Source of the DNA: an uncultured Roseobacter sp.
Lineage (GTDB): Bacteria > Pseudomonadota > Alphaproteobacteria > Rhodobacterales > Rhodobacteraceae
Assembly (NCBI RefSeq): GCF_947495275.1
Contig: NZ_CANLYL010000006.1
Coordinates: 62,001-126,000, forward strand
Direction of reading: 5' to 3'
Length of the DNA stretch: 64,000 bases
Shown here: piece by piece, positions 44,941 through 55,300 of the stretch
Numbering within the stretch: the first letter of the stretch is position 1
How the letters are laid out: every line of letters starts with the position of its first letter
Translations under genes and position numbers: made by a program
The notes under the pieces: model-generated
Told to the model about the DNA's origin: nothing
Seen by the model: only the letters and a program-made list of their open reading frames with translations
The model's database searches: none

Positions 44941-46920
44941 CTATTGCAGGGTGATCAGCATGTCGATCATGCCGCAACCGTCTTCAAGAGAGGTCAGCGC
45001 TTTCCCGAGGATCGCACCCGCAGCGTCATTGCCTGCGCATTCAGCGTGACCGGTTCGGTCAGAGGTCGTGAGCAGGTCGCCAGCCCTGATCGGCATTTTG
45101 GTGGCATCCGCCAGAACCGAAACCTTCCCCATAATTGACACTGGTGCTACGGGGTGGTCCCGCTCAGGATTGCGATCAAGGACAATACCGGGTCGGTAAT
45201 TCCCCGCGCCCGCCACAACGCCCACCACCCGGCGATCGGCAACCCGGGAACAGGGCCTGAGCGCGCCGTCCTCGCCGATCACCATCACGGAGCCCGGTAT
45301 CGCATCCGAAGCACAGGCGACTTTGAAATCTTCCGCGGCATCACCGTTGCGCAGAATGATATCCCCGGTTCGACCGTTCATGTGGATGGTTTCGTTCCCT
45401 GCATCGTTGCGGATCCGTACATCGCCTTCATTGTCTTGTGCGCCGATGAAAAGCTCGGCTGTCGCGCCGTTGAAATGCATGGCTTCACGACCATTGTTAT
45501 CAAAAACCCGCAGATCGCCTTCGTTGTCCTGGGTACCCACAAACACCTCTGCGGTGCCCCCGTTCAGATGAATCGCCTGTCGCCCTTCGTTGTCGTATAC
45601 GCGCACATCACCTTCATTGTTGTCCGTGCCCACGAAAATCTCGGCGTGCTCGCCATTCATTCGGATGGCATCGTTCCCGCGATTGTCGCGAATAAAGATA
45701 TCGCCTTCATTCTCTTCCGCGCCCAGAAAAAGCGCTGCCGTATCGCCATTCATGTGCATGACCCGGCGACCACGGCCATCCTGTACTTCGATATCGCCTT
45801 CATTCCCGCTTGCGCCGACGCGCAGCCAGGCATTGTTGCCATCCATATGGAAAACCTCGCGGTTCGATCCATCGTGAACTGCAATGTCGCCTTCATTACC
45901 CGAGGCCCCCACCCGCAGGAAAGCGGTTGCGCCATTCATGTGCATGACACGACGCCCGGCCCCATCCTGAACTTCAATGTCACCTTCGTTCCCGTTTGTG
46001 CCCACACGCAGCCACGCGGTGTTTCCATCGATATGGAAAACTTCGCGGTTCGACCCATCACGGACGGCGATATCGCCCTCATTTCCGGAAGCACCTACGC
46101 GCAGGAAAGCAGTTGCACCATCGAAATGCAGAACACGCCGGTCACTGCCATCCTGAATAGCGAGGTCCCCCTCATTGCCAGAACCGCCGATTTCCAACCA
46201 GGCAGTTGATCCGTTGAAATCAAACACCGTGGTCCCGCTGTTATCGCGAATTCTCAGATCCCCCTCGTTACCAGCGCGGCCCAGGATAAGCTGCGCGGTC
46301 TCACCATCGAGAAATGCAGACTGCTCACCGGAGGCATCCCGAGCGGCGAGCGCGCCCGCATTGCCCTCGGACCCCAGGACGATGGTGCCTGCAGAACCGT
46401 TGATGTGGCAGGTGTCACGGCCCTGGCCGTCTCGTACCAGAACATCGCCTTCATTCCCTTCGGTCCCAAAAAAACCCGCCGCCGTGTCCCCTTCGAGATG
46501 GATGGCAAGCCGCGCTTGGGCATCACGTATCTGGACCTCTCCCTCATTGCCCTGCCCTCCAACGATCAACTCGCCGGTCGCCGCAAGATAACTGAGTGTT
46601 GTGGTCCCGCTGGTGTCTCTGATTGCCAAGTCACCATGCGACCCCACGTTGCCCAGTGTCAGCCCGCCGCTGGCACCGGTCAGAGAAACGGTGGTGGTCC
46701 CTGAACTATCCCGAAGCGCAATTGCACCCGATGACGCATCGCCCCCGATGCGAAGCAGCCGATTTGAAGGATCGAAATGAAGAATATCCTCCGCCGGACC
46801 GCCTGTAACACTTCGAACTGTGATTGAGCCGTCTTGAGCGACCTGAACGATATGTTCATCGCGCGTTTGAAGAATGAGATCGGATTCAATGATGATCACG
46901 TCGCTGTCGAAATTTGGCAT
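44941..46920 (-). CDS. 31-residue tandem-repeat protein with fiber-type C-terminal domain
   Basis: 659 aa from ATG 46920 (AAGGA upstream). Residues about 62-526 consist of some 15 tandem units of 31 residues with consensus GNEGDIAVRDGSNREVFHID, then GNTAWLRVGAS, resembling a beta-helix shaft. The last 130 residues carry GSVMVIGEDGALRPCSRVAD, VVGVVAGAGNYRPGIVLD and GDLLTTSDRTGHAECAG, a C-terminal domain common in phage-tail- or collagen-like fibre proteins. No signal peptide. First gene of the operon with the metalloprotease. Probable fibre or surface structure; export unknown. Confidence 0.7.
   Translation of the reverse strand: MPNFDSDVIIIESDLILQTRDEHIVQVAQDGSITVRSVTGGPAEDILHFDPSNRLLRIGGDASSGAIALRDSSGTTTVSLTGASGGLTLGNVGSHGDLAIRDTSGTTTLSYLAATGELIVGGQGNEGEVQIRDAQARLAIHLEGDTAAGFFGTEGNEGDVLVRDGQGRDTCHINGSAGTIVLGSEGNAGALAARDASGEQSAFLDGETAQLILGRAGNEGDLRIRDNSGTTVFDFNGSTAWLEIGGSGNEGDLAIQDGSDRRVLHFDGATAFLRVGASGNEGDIAVRDGSNREVFHIDGNTAWLRVGTNGNEGDIEVQDGAGRRVMHMNGATAFLRVGASGNEGDIAVHDGSNREVFHMDGNNAWLRVGASGNEGDIEVQDGRGRRVMHMNGDTAALFLGAEENEGDIFIRDNRGNDAIRMNGEHAEIFVGTDNNEGDVRVYDNEGRQAIHLNGGTAEVFVGTQDNEGDLRVFDNNGREAMHFNGATAELFIGAQDNEGDVRIRNDAGNETIHMNGRTGDIILRNGDAAEDFKVACASDAIPGSVMVIGEDGALRPCSRVADRRVVGVVAGAGNYRPGIVLDRNPERDHPVAPVSIMGKVSVLADATKMPIRAGDLLTTSDRTGHAECAGNDAAGAILGKALTSLEDGCGMIDMLITLQ
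45343..46737 (-). repeat. About 15 in-frame 93-bp coding repeats
   Basis: Each repeat encodes 31 residues with conserved positions (G-x-E-G-D, acidic residue, H-x-x-G, I/V-G). The period is exact in most units; the ends are degenerate (units 1-2 lack the EGD motif). Fine-scale DNA identity between adjacent units is moderate to high in the middle, as expected of duplication followed by drift. Confidence 0.8.
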
Positions 46921-47125
46921 GGAGAAATCCTTTGATCTAAAAAACAAGAACAGGCAGACATACTGCTGATGCAGTTTCGCGCTCTGCTAACGCGGATGAA
47001 TTCACTGTGGGCGGCCAGAGGGCCGATAGAAAAATGTCTTGATAAAATGGTAAATAGCAGTTTCAGGCTAACATATTTGGGCTTACGGCACAATCACGGC
47101 GTGTATCGCCCTGATCAACACCCAA

Positions 47126-48370
47126 TCAATTGGTCTCGCGAAGAGAGCGCCAGGTGAAAGGCGCTCGCAACCCGTCAAACTGCGGTCGGCTGTAAGTAAC
47201 CCCTTCGGCCTCTGCAAATTCAACCAGCCTGTTTGATCGGTGAAGCGTCGATATCGCGGTATCGAGAACCTGTTTGAGATCGTTGTCCGCTTCCAAAACA
47301 GCGATTCCAATATCCATGCCCACCCGGTGGCGCCATTTGGCAAGTCGCAACCGTGATACGCTGTTGTGATGTCTATGAGCATCAAAGGCCGCCACATCGA
47401 CAATCGCCACATCCGCAGCCCCGCTCTCCAATTGCCACAAGAAGCGGGGCCCTGGATTGAACGATTTTGCATTGCTTGCCTGCGTCGGCGCGTCGAGTTC
47501 CAATAATGCGCCCGACAACGTGCCCTGTTGATACGCCAGTCGACGCGGCAACACATCTGCCAGGTCTTTGGGTTCCGTCGTGGTTTCAACGTAGGCGAGG
47601 CCAATCTCGGCCCGCATATAAGGTTTGGTGACGGCAATTGGTTCGAGATCGACATAGGGTGGAGGTGCGTTGATGCGTCGCTGAGTTTCAGCGTCTATCA
47701 CCTCAGGCATCCCCAACCACCGGGGAAGAGCGGCCTTGTCAGTCGGCGGCACCCCAACCGCACGCGAATAGAGTGGATGGGACGGCACCATATCGCACAG
47801 ACCATAGGCCAGCATGGCATAGGTTTCATGGACCGGATCGCTCTCCTCGCCAGGCTCACTTTCAACCCAGACAACATCCAGATCTAACCCCAGAGACTGC
47901 GCCAAGGCTTCGCCGACACGGAAGTCAAAGCCAGATCCCCCCGCCGCGCGTCGACCAGACAACACGCCCGCATTGCGCGACAGACATGCGGTAAGGTATC
48001 CTGCCCTGACAAGTGAGACTGGATTTGCGGGCTTGGCGGAGTGTTCCTCATCGGGGAAGGGTTCGGTCCCCCCGCGCGTTGCCACATAGACCCAAAGCGC
48101 ATCAAGCTCCTCGGGGTAAATTACATCTCCCCAGGCGGGCATGTCGCCCTTACCTTTCCGAACGGAACTGTAAAAACGATCCTTCTGGTCGCGTGGAAAT
48201 TTCCGCAGGTCATAGGAGGACACGCCAGGGTTCACCATGTCCTTGCCGTGACATTTCGAGCAGAAGAACTCATAGGCTTCAAGACCGGCTGCAAACTGCG
48301 GGTGCGAGTCCTGAGCGGCAACCGGCCCTCCGAAGAGGGCCAGCACCAAAAACACAAAGAGTTTGCGCAT
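47126..48370 (-). CDS. Cytochrome c / MoxJ-like periplasmic-binding fusion
   Basis: 414 aa from ATG 48370 with a signal peptide (LFVFLVLALFGGPVAAQ). Residues about 25-110 are a class I cytochrome c (YEFFCSKCHGKDMVNPGVSS, with a Met ligand in KGKGDMPAWGD). The remainder resembles the solute-binding fold of MoxJ/XoxJ proteins (AYMLAYGLCDMVPSHPLYS, PYVDLEPIAVTKPYMRAEIG). It lies 13 nt downstream of the PQQ dehydrogenase gene. It probably accepts electrons from, or helps mature, that enzyme. A fusion of both functions is uncommon; usually they are separate genes. Confidence 0.75.
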   Translation of the reverse strand: MRKLFVFLVLALFGGPVAAQDSHPQFAAGLEAYEFFCSKCHGKDMVNPGVSSYDLRKFPRDQKDRFYSSVRKGKGDMPAWGDVIYPEELDALWVYVATRGGTEPFPDEEHSAKPANPVSLVRAGYLTACLSRNAGVLSGRRAAGGSGFDFRVGEALAQSLGLDLDVVWVESEPGEESDPVHETYAMLAYGLCDMVPSHPLYSRAVGVPPTDKAALPRWLGMPEVIDAETQRRINAPPPYVDLEPIAVTKPYMRAEIGLAYVETTTEPKDLADVLPRRLAYQQGTLSGALLELDAPTQASNAKSFNPGPRFLWQLESGAADVAIVDVAAFDAHRHHNSVSRLRLAKWRHRVGMDIGIAVLEADNDLKQVLDTAISTLHRSNRLVEFAEAEGVTYSRPQFDGLRAPFTWRSLRETN

Positions 48371-48383
48371 CGTTTCGGACACC

Positions 48384-50033
48384 CTATGGCAATGCGAAGG
48401 TCCAGACCGACCCGCCGGGCGGTGTCTCAGCCAGCCGTTCGTCACCGGAGAAAAGCGCGTAGACGCCACCCGACCCGTTCAGGACGGTGACATACTGTTT
48501 GCCCGCCATCTCCCAGGTGACCGGTTGGCCGATGACACCCGAGCCGGTGTTGAATGACCAGAGTTTATCGCCTGTTTCCGCATGGAAAGCTTCAAACTCA
48601 CCAGTTTGCGCGCCGGTGAAGACCAGATTGCCAGCTGTTGAAAGCACGCCTCCCAAACGGGGAATATCCGCAGGCTGCGACCACTTCACATCGCCCGTCA
48701 TCGGATCGATAGCGCGTAACTCTCCGCGATGTCCTTCCGGCCAGTCCCATGAGAATTCAGCCCCGAAGTAGAAAACACCTGCGCGGTATTTTGGCTCAAC
48801 CGCTTTGTAGTTCATACCGATCCGCAGAGTGTTCACAAAGACAGTACCGCTGTCGGGATTGTAGGACATGGGCGACCAGTTCTTGCCGCCAAAAGCCGAA
48901 GGCCAATAGGTTACGGGCTCGCCCGCGACAGCTTTTTCATACACATCCGTGTGTTCCGGCCGACCCGTCGTCAGATCAACACCGTCTGCCCAGGTCACAT
49001 CATCCACGAATGTGTTGGCCGCAACCAATGCACCGTTTGTGCGGTCAATAACGTAGAGAAATCCGTTACGGTTCGCCTGCATCAACACCTTGCGCCCATC
49101 AATCTCGGCCAGCACCAATTCGTTGGTCCCATCGTAATCAAAGGGGTCATTCGGAGAAAACTGATAGTGCCACTGGATTGCACCTGTCTTGGGATCGAGG
49201 GCCAATGCGGAACTGGTGTAGAGATTGTCCCCGGGCCGCGATCCCGCGTTCCAGGAGGCCGCGTTGCCCACGCCCCAATAGACCAGATTGAGCTCCGGAT
49301 CATAGGTCCCGGTCAGCCAGCCGGGCCCGCCGCCCCGCTTCCAGGCATCCCCCTCAGGCCAGGTCTCGCTGCCGGGCTCGCCAGGCGCAGGAATTGTATA
49401 GGTACGCCAGAGCCTTTCGCCGTTCGCTGGATCATAGCCCTCGATATAGCCGCGAATGCCGTATTCACCGCCTGAAATCCCCACGATTACAACGCCATCG
49501 GCAATGAGAGGGGTTACGGTGAAGGAATATCCCTGTTTGTAGTCGATCGACTGCGTGCGCCACTTCTCTTCACCGGTGGCCGCGTCAATGGCGATGACAT
49601 GTGCATCCAGCGTTGTGCGGTAGAGGGTGCCGTCCAGGATCGCCACACCTCGGTTCACGATACCGCAACATGCGACGCGCGGCGTCTCGGCGGGATATTC
49701 AACCGAGGATTTCCACAACTGTTTGCCGCTCGCGAGATCAAGCGCGATCGTCGCGGAATGTGTCGTGACGTACATCTTGCCATCGTGAATGATCGGGAAG
49801 CTTTCCTGCCCGCGTGTATCGGCAAGTGAATAGGCCCAGACCGGTGTAAGGCTTGATACATTATCTGTTGAAATCTGATCGAGAGAAGAAAACCGTTTTT
49901 GGTCGTACCCCATGCCGTAAACCAGAACGTCCTGCGGTGTCTGAGCATCTGCCTGCAAATCTGCTGCGGATTGAGCAAAGCTGCCCGTTGCCATCCCGAG
50001 TGACATGGCAAGCGATAAAGCGACTGTTTTCAT
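48384..50033 (-). CDS. PQQ-dependent alcohol dehydrogenase, probably lanthanide type
   Basis: 549 aa from ATG 50033 (GGGAGGA upstream), with a signal peptide ending ATGSFAQ. Eight-bladed propeller with the vicinal disulfide PRVACCGIVNRG and tryptophan-docking repeats (DPKTGAIQWHYQFSPNDPFD, DPMTGDVKWSQP). The catalytic Asp in NDPFDYDGTNEL is followed at +2 by Asp, which marks the lanthanide-dependent XoxF/PedH type in place of Ala/Ser in calcium enzymes. Acts in the periplasm on an alcohol or aldehyde, with electrons to the adjacent cytochrome fusion. Substrate not deducible. Confidence 0.9.
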   Translation of the reverse strand: MKTVALSLAMSLGMATGSFAQSAADLQADAQTPQDVLVYGMGYDQKRFSSLDQISTDNVSSLTPVWAYSLADTRGQESFPIIHDGKMYVTTHSATIALDLASGKQLWKSSVEYPAETPRVACCGIVNRGVAILDGTLYRTTLDAHVIAIDAATGEEKWRTQSIDYKQGYSFTVTPLIADGVVIVGISGGEYGIRGYIEGYDPANGERLWRTYTIPAPGEPGSETWPEGDAWKRGGGPGWLTGTYDPELNLVYWGVGNAASWNAGSRPGDNLYTSSALALDPKTGAIQWHYQFSPNDPFDYDGTNELVLAEIDGRKVLMQANRNGFLYVIDRTNGALVAANTFVDDVTWADGVDLTTGRPEHTDVYEKAVAGEPVTYWPSAFGGKNWSPMSYNPDSGTVFVNTLRIGMNYKAVEPKYRAGVFYFGAEFSWDWPEGHRGELRAIDPMTGDVKWSQPADIPRLGGVLSTAGNLVFTGAQTGEFEAFHAETGDKLWSFNTGSGVIGQPVTWEMAGKQYVTVLNGSGGVYALFSGDERLAETPPGGSVWTFALP

Positions 50034-50045
50034 GAAATCCTCCCA

Positions 50046-50064
50046 TATGCGTCCTACACGCATA
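50046..50064 (-). promoter_or_regulatory. Inverted repeat in the leader of the PQQ dehydrogenase gene
   Basis: TATGCGT (50046-50052) and ACGCATA (50058-50064) with a 5-nt spacer lie directly upstream of the ribosome binding site. It could be an operator or an mRNA hairpin; no regulator is identified. Confidence 0.35.
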
Positions 50065-50384
50065 ACACGATTCGAGAGGGCGGGTTCAAAAAGTAACAGC
50101 TAAGGTGTGATCCCCGACGTAGTCTTAAGAGACGGCGCGAGGAAGAAATCAGGCTCAAGACAAGGTTTATGGATCGACGCGCAATTCCCTTCCTACTGGC
50201 TTCGCTTTTCAGCAACCCGGTCTTTGACCCCGGCCTATTCTGATTGCTTCATCGAAAACTGCGTGGCAGTCTTCAATCCATCACTTGGTCTTTTGTGAAA
50301 ATGATAGCGGTAGCTGTCGAAACTCGCCTCGCTAAGGGCCGCTCCTTCGATTTTTGACGTCATAACCAGCCGTTCCCTCGACCG
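50065..50384. other. Intergenic region without a convincing gene
   Basis: About 320 bp between the divergent PQQ dehydrogenase and the 589-aa gene. Short frames in both directions lack ribosome binding sites and recognisable motifs. It must hold the two promoters; I see no clear regulator site in it. Confidence 0.6.
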
Positions 50385-52154
50385 ATGCGACAGGTACCTG
50401 AAATGTTGAGATCAACTTCGCCGCAAACCAGCGACCGGACCTCTGCCAAGGGCGACACTCCGCAGAAGGTCAATCGCGGATCGTCAAAAACACTGGGCGC
50501 GTCTTCCATACCGCAGCTGCAAAGAGCGGCCGATGGCAGCAATGTTGTCCGGCAACTGCAAGCGGTGGGAGCAACGCAGAATGCACCACAACCTGTGCCT
50601 TCGGGCGCTGCCGCATCGGAAACCATCCAGATGGCTGGCGGTGACAATATGGGCCATGACCGGGGGCTTGGGGGTGATCTGTTATACCGATACAACATGC
50701 GCTTGCCTCCAGGTGATATCGCTTTGCTGCAAACGTTTGGACTTACGAGTTCGCAAGCGGGCGCGTTGATGGCTTATGGTTTTTCCATCAGCGATCTTTT
50801 GGGATATGCGCGCGCTGGTCAGCCGACAGATATTGCCGATCTCTACCGTTACCGCGTCCCTCAAGCACCGACGGCAAGTGATGTCAAATTGCTGATCGGC
50901 CTCAATCGGAGCGGTACTGACATTGCCACGCTGGCGAACCTTGGCACCGCCGGGTTGGCCGCGCCACCAAGTTTTGCAATGCTGCAGGTCCTCGCCCGAT
51001 TGCCCAAAACCGTGCCAGAGATTGTCGCCCTCGCAGGAGAACAGAACGTCACATCTGCCGCGCAGCTGATCAACCTGTCAAATTCCGTGACCGATGAGGC
51101 CTCCATGGGGTCGGAGTGGGAGCTTGTCGAGGACGATTTTCAAATGTTGATCAGAGAATGGCCCCACTGGTCCATCAGTGCGTTGACCGACAAGATCCAG
51201 CTCGACTGGGCCGCCCAATCGCAGGTCGTGCGAACATCGCACCGGGCAGGCCAGGCGACACCCGCCGATATTCAGACCTTTACGATCGACAAGAACAGGA
51301 TGACGCTCAAGACCGCCGCGATCCGCGCTCTGATCCCAGCTCTTACAGATGGACAACGGGTTCTGGATCAGGCGGGCACGCTCAAGACGCAGGTGGCCGC
51401 AACCGAAGCCAATATCGCGAAATTGCTGATCTATCATAATGCCGCGTCGACCGACCGAACGACGATTACAACCGAACAAGCCAAACTGGCGACCGAGAAG
51501 CTGCGCATTACCTCGGCGTCGGATGACACCACTGCTGACAAGACAACATTCAGCACAATGCAGGCCCTGACCCCTGCCCAGGCGCAAGTCTATGCGCAAT
51601 CCGCCGACACCCGTAAAACAACCGCAGCGGACGTCGCGAGCAAACTTGATGCCATTGATCTCGCTCTTGATCCGTTGAGCACAGATGCAGCGTTTGTCGC
51701 CGCTTCAAGGCATGGCAATCTGAAACTGACACGAACAGCTGCCGCCCACGCTTTCTGGGCGTCGCTGACCGTGCCACAGCAGCGGAACCTTAACACCAAA
51801 CTCGCCGGATACACACCCTCGGCCTGGACAGTCGCAGGCTATCCCGGCACGCGTGCCAAGCAGAACGGCTACGCCGGTGCACAGATATTGATCCCGACGA
51901 TAGCAGGTTTTCCCCTCACCATTGGCGGCGAGATCGTACATGACTGGATTTTCAATACCCCCGATCACGGGCATCCAGCCAGCAAGCTGCTCAGAGACGC
52001 GGATTGGGCTATCAACCGTCAGAAATACAAAGCAGGACCACATTTTGCATTCGATCCAGATCCGCCCAATAATGGTTTATATACCTGGAGCAACATGAGG
52101 ATAAACATAATTATCAGGGGCGGCACTCTGATCACCTACTACAATCCGAACTAA
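50385..52154 (+). CDS. Large protein with eCIS/polymorphic-toxin-type N-terminus
   Basis: 589 aa; ATG 50403 is an alternative start. The first about 85 residues are low-complexity and contain SSIPQLQRAADGSNVVRQLQ followed by AVGATQNA and SETIQMAGG, the kind of leader seen in eCIS-associated or polymorphic-toxin cargo proteins (DUF4157-type neighbours). The middle is helical with Ala/Thr-rich coiled stretches (LKTQVAATEANIAKLLIYHN; TTEQAKLATEKLRI). The C-terminal 110 residues (GEIVHDWIFNTPDHGHPASK, KAGPHFAFDPDPPNNGLYTW) form a separate domain with His and Asp residues, conceivably an enzymatic toxin. No signal peptide. No eCIS structural genes are in the window. Confidence 0.55.
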   Translation: MRQVPEMLRSTSPQTSDRTSAKGDTPQKVNRGSSKTLGASSIPQLQRAADGSNVVRQLQAVGATQNAPQPVPSGAAASETIQMAGGDNMGHDRGLGGDLLYRYNMRLPPGDIALLQTFGLTSSQAGALMAYGFSISDLLGYARAGQPTDIADLYRYRVPQAPTASDVKLLIGLNRSGTDIATLANLGTAGLAAPPSFAMLQVLARLPKTVPEIVALAGEQNVTSAAQLINLSNSVTDEASMGSEWELVEDDFQMLIREWPHWSISALTDKIQLDWAAQSQVVRTSHRAGQATPADIQTFTIDKNRMTLKTAAIRALIPALTDGQRVLDQAGTLKTQVAATEANIAKLLIYHNAASTDRTTITTEQAKLATEKLRITSASDDTTADKTTFSTMQALTPAQAQVYAQSADTRKTTAADVASKLDAIDLALDPLSTDAAFVAASRHGNLKLTRTAAAHAFWASLTVPQQRNLNTKLAGYTPSAWTVAGYPGTRAKQNGYAGAQILIPTIAGFPLTIGGEIVHDWIFNTPDHGHPASKLLRDADWAINRQKYKAGPHFAFDPDPPNNGLYTWSNMRINIIIRGGTLITYYNPN

Positions 52155-52351
52155 GTGTTTTTGTGCGGTTGTTGCCAGACGCCGTTCCCCTGTCATCGTA
52201 GGTTGGATTTTCTGACGATGACCACTTGCGACATCGAATATTCCTCAAAATGAAACACTGCATGCGCGGAAGACCGCGCCCCAAATGTGCAAGATGTTGC
52301 GCAATGTGTTATGATTCAACTTTAGGTTAAAAAATTTGTCAGGGGGGTCCA
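52155..52351. other. Intergenic region upstream of the copper oxidase gene
   Basis: About 200 bp with no convincing gene. It includes an AT-rich stretch before 52352 and an RBS-like AGGGGGG preceding the start. No operator recognised. Confidence 0.5.
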
Positions 52352-55300
52352 ATGTCTTGGGATCAAGTTCTCGAGTCCGAAATCGTGGCGATTCATGCGG
52401 CTCTTGTGCCGGGACGCCCTGAGGGCGAAATCATTTATTTCGAAGGGTTTTTCGGCAACGAAGCAGGGCGGTCTTACCTCTACGATTGCGGCAACCCGGG
52501 CGTCACGGAGCAGAGCTTTCAATCCACTGATAATCTGCCCGTTGGTGACCGAAACCTGTTTTGTGCAGGGCATGCACAGCTACATGACGGACGGGTTCTG
52601 GTGGCCGGGGGCTGGGCAGTCCCGACCAGCGACATTGTTGCGGAACATGACCACAACCACGGTGGGACCGGTATTCGCGATAGTTTCACCTATATGCCGC
52701 GCGCGGGTGAATGGCGGCGAGCAGCCTTTATGCATCCGCAACCCGGCAGCGACCTGCGCGGTGGCGGGCGCTGGTATCCGACGCTGGTCACACTGGGCAA
52801 TGGCGAAGTTCTGGCCGTGGGGGGCCACCCGCTGGCGGGACCTGCCGATTTGGCGGACAACTATCCGACCCCGGGTGACCGGCGTCATAGCAACAACATT
52901 CCGGAACGCTATTCACCGGGGGGCGACAACTGGACTGAACTCCTCGCAGAGCGGACGGCACCTGACCAGGTTCTAGACGAATACGACAGGTTACATCTGG
53001 CCCCGACAGGTCATGTCTTTTTCAGCACCCTGGCGAAGGCGCATGGCGACACGCGACTGTTTGATCCCTACAGCGGAGAGTTTGCCAGTTCCGGCTACGG
53101 CAGCCACCTGGACAACGCCTACGACGACGCCAATTGCTCCGCCCGCACAACCTCAATCATTCTGCCGATCCTGCATGGCGACGCCAACAATTTCTGGATC
53201 ATGGTCTGCGGTGATGTGCAGCCTGAAAGGCTTAATCTGCGCGCTTCCGATGGCCCCGAGTGGCTGACGGCGGGTGCCCGGCAGGCTTTCAACTCCGACC
53301 CGACACCACCAATTCGCGAACACTTGCTGGGCATCCTGCTGCCGACAGGTCAGGTCTTTGTCAGCAACGGCATGCGGCCCGACAACACCGGTGTGCAGTC
53401 TCCGGAAATCTACACGCCCGCGATTGACTGGAATACCGGGCAATACACGGATGGCGAGGGCACTTGGCAAACCCTGAATGGCAATGCCGATCAGGCCACT
53501 GTGCCAAGGGGCTATCATTCAACGGCGCTGTTGCAGCCGGATGGCAGTGTCTGGACAGCCGGTTCCACCCATACCGGTGCTGATTTGACCGATCCGGACG
53601 GTGCCACGCGCGAAACCCGGATCGAGGTTTTTCGTCCCAGCTATGGGGGCAACCGACCAACGATTGATGCAGCCCCAGACACCATCACCTATAATGAGCA
53701 ATTCACCATTCGCATGGCAACCGGCGCCAACATGCAACGTGTGGTGTTGATGCGCTGTGGCAGCTTTACGCATGCTTTCGATGGCGATCAGCGGTACCTG
53801 ACCTTAAGCTTCGTGCAAAATGGCGACACGCTGACCGCGCGCGCCCCGAGTTCCTCCAATCTGGCCCCTCCGGGGAACTACATGCTCTTCGTTCTGCGCA
53901 ACGGCAATACGCCCTGTCGGCAGGCTCAGTTCATTCGCCTGTCGCATCAGGAAGCCTATGCGGTCTTGCAGATCAGTACCTATTCGCAATTGGCGGTCAA
54001 AGCCCTGCGCCCGCCCTACTCTGACACCGACGAGGCGGTTTTCGCTGAAGGAATTGATTTCATCTATCAGGGTTTCCTGCCCCATGAACTGAATGTGCCC
54101 GCCGAAGAGCCTGATGTCAGTTGGCAGTTTTCCGGCGGAGGAAATGTGCCCGGCATGCGCATTGAACTGAATCGTGCCGAATTCGAGATTGATCCCCTAT
54201 CCAACCCTGACTTCGCGCAACGATATCGCTACGTCTATGACGTCATTTTTGACAACGAAAATGCCTATGACACCTTTGGGGACGACGAAACTCGCAACGT
54301 GCAGGTCACCGCACGGCTGAATGGACGGCGGATTGATGTTCAACTCACGCTGATGAAACGGGCCAATCCTTTCATGAAGGATGGGGACCCGGCATGGCTG
54401 AGCACGGATTTGCGTATCCACAAGGCCAGGGTCGGTGATGTGAATGGTGCGGGCGGTCCTGAAGCCTACGTCCAGGGCTTGCTGCAAGCTTTTGAAGACT
54501 CGGGGCAATCCGATGATACCGACAATCATCCCTTTGATCAGTTGGATCCTTCCCAAGACGCAAATCCTGTTGTGATGACTGTGCCGCAGAATGAGGACGG
54601 CACCTACAATTTCGCAATCGCCCGCGTGCGGTTCCTATCCATTCCCGGCGAGGATGCGGATGATGTGAAGGTGTTCTTTCGGTTGTTCAATACCGTCGGT
54701 ACAGCCCTTGAGTACAATACCAGCGGCACCTATCGCACCTTGCAGGGACCCGCAGGTCGCATTCCCGGTCTGGGCAAGCAGGGCTTGCCAATCACATCCA
54801 TTCCCTTCTTTGCAGCGCCCCGCGTCACGCCCGGCGAAGAGATGTCCGAGCAGGACGACAATGCGGTGAACCGCCAGACGCTGCCGGGTGAAGGGCCTAA
54901 CATGGTGTTTCGCTATTATGGCTGTTGGCTGGATGTGAACACGGTCAATGCGCATTTCCCGCGGTACCCCAAGGACGACGGCCCGTTTGACGACTTCAAC
55001 ATTTTCGACATGGTCCTCGAAGGCGGCCCTGCGCGGCCGATGATCCAGCATATTGCCGGGTACCATCAATGCCTGGTCGCTGAAATCCAATATGGTGATG
55101 ACCCAATTCAACCGGGGCAGTCGCCCTTTACGAGCGATAACCTGGCACAACGCAATCTGGCGACTGTGCCTGCCGCCAATCCGGGGCTCGATGAAATCAC
55201 CCGAACCGCCCAAACCAGCATTGACGTCAAACCTTCAGACGTGCCGACGGAACTGGCGCTTGATCCACAGCCGCAGGTTGCGTCGTCAGCCTATGTCAGG

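Noticed and set aside
45154-46209. Plus-strand frame of 351 codons opposite the repeat gene
   Set aside because: An antisense artefact of the 93-bp coding repeats.
45343-46737. CRISPR-like array from regular repeats
   Set aside because: The 93-bp units are contiguous, in frame and coding, with no spacers; they form a protein repeat.
50107-50298. Short plus-strand frame of 63 codons
   Set aside because: No ribosome binding site, no domain, and located in a promoter region.
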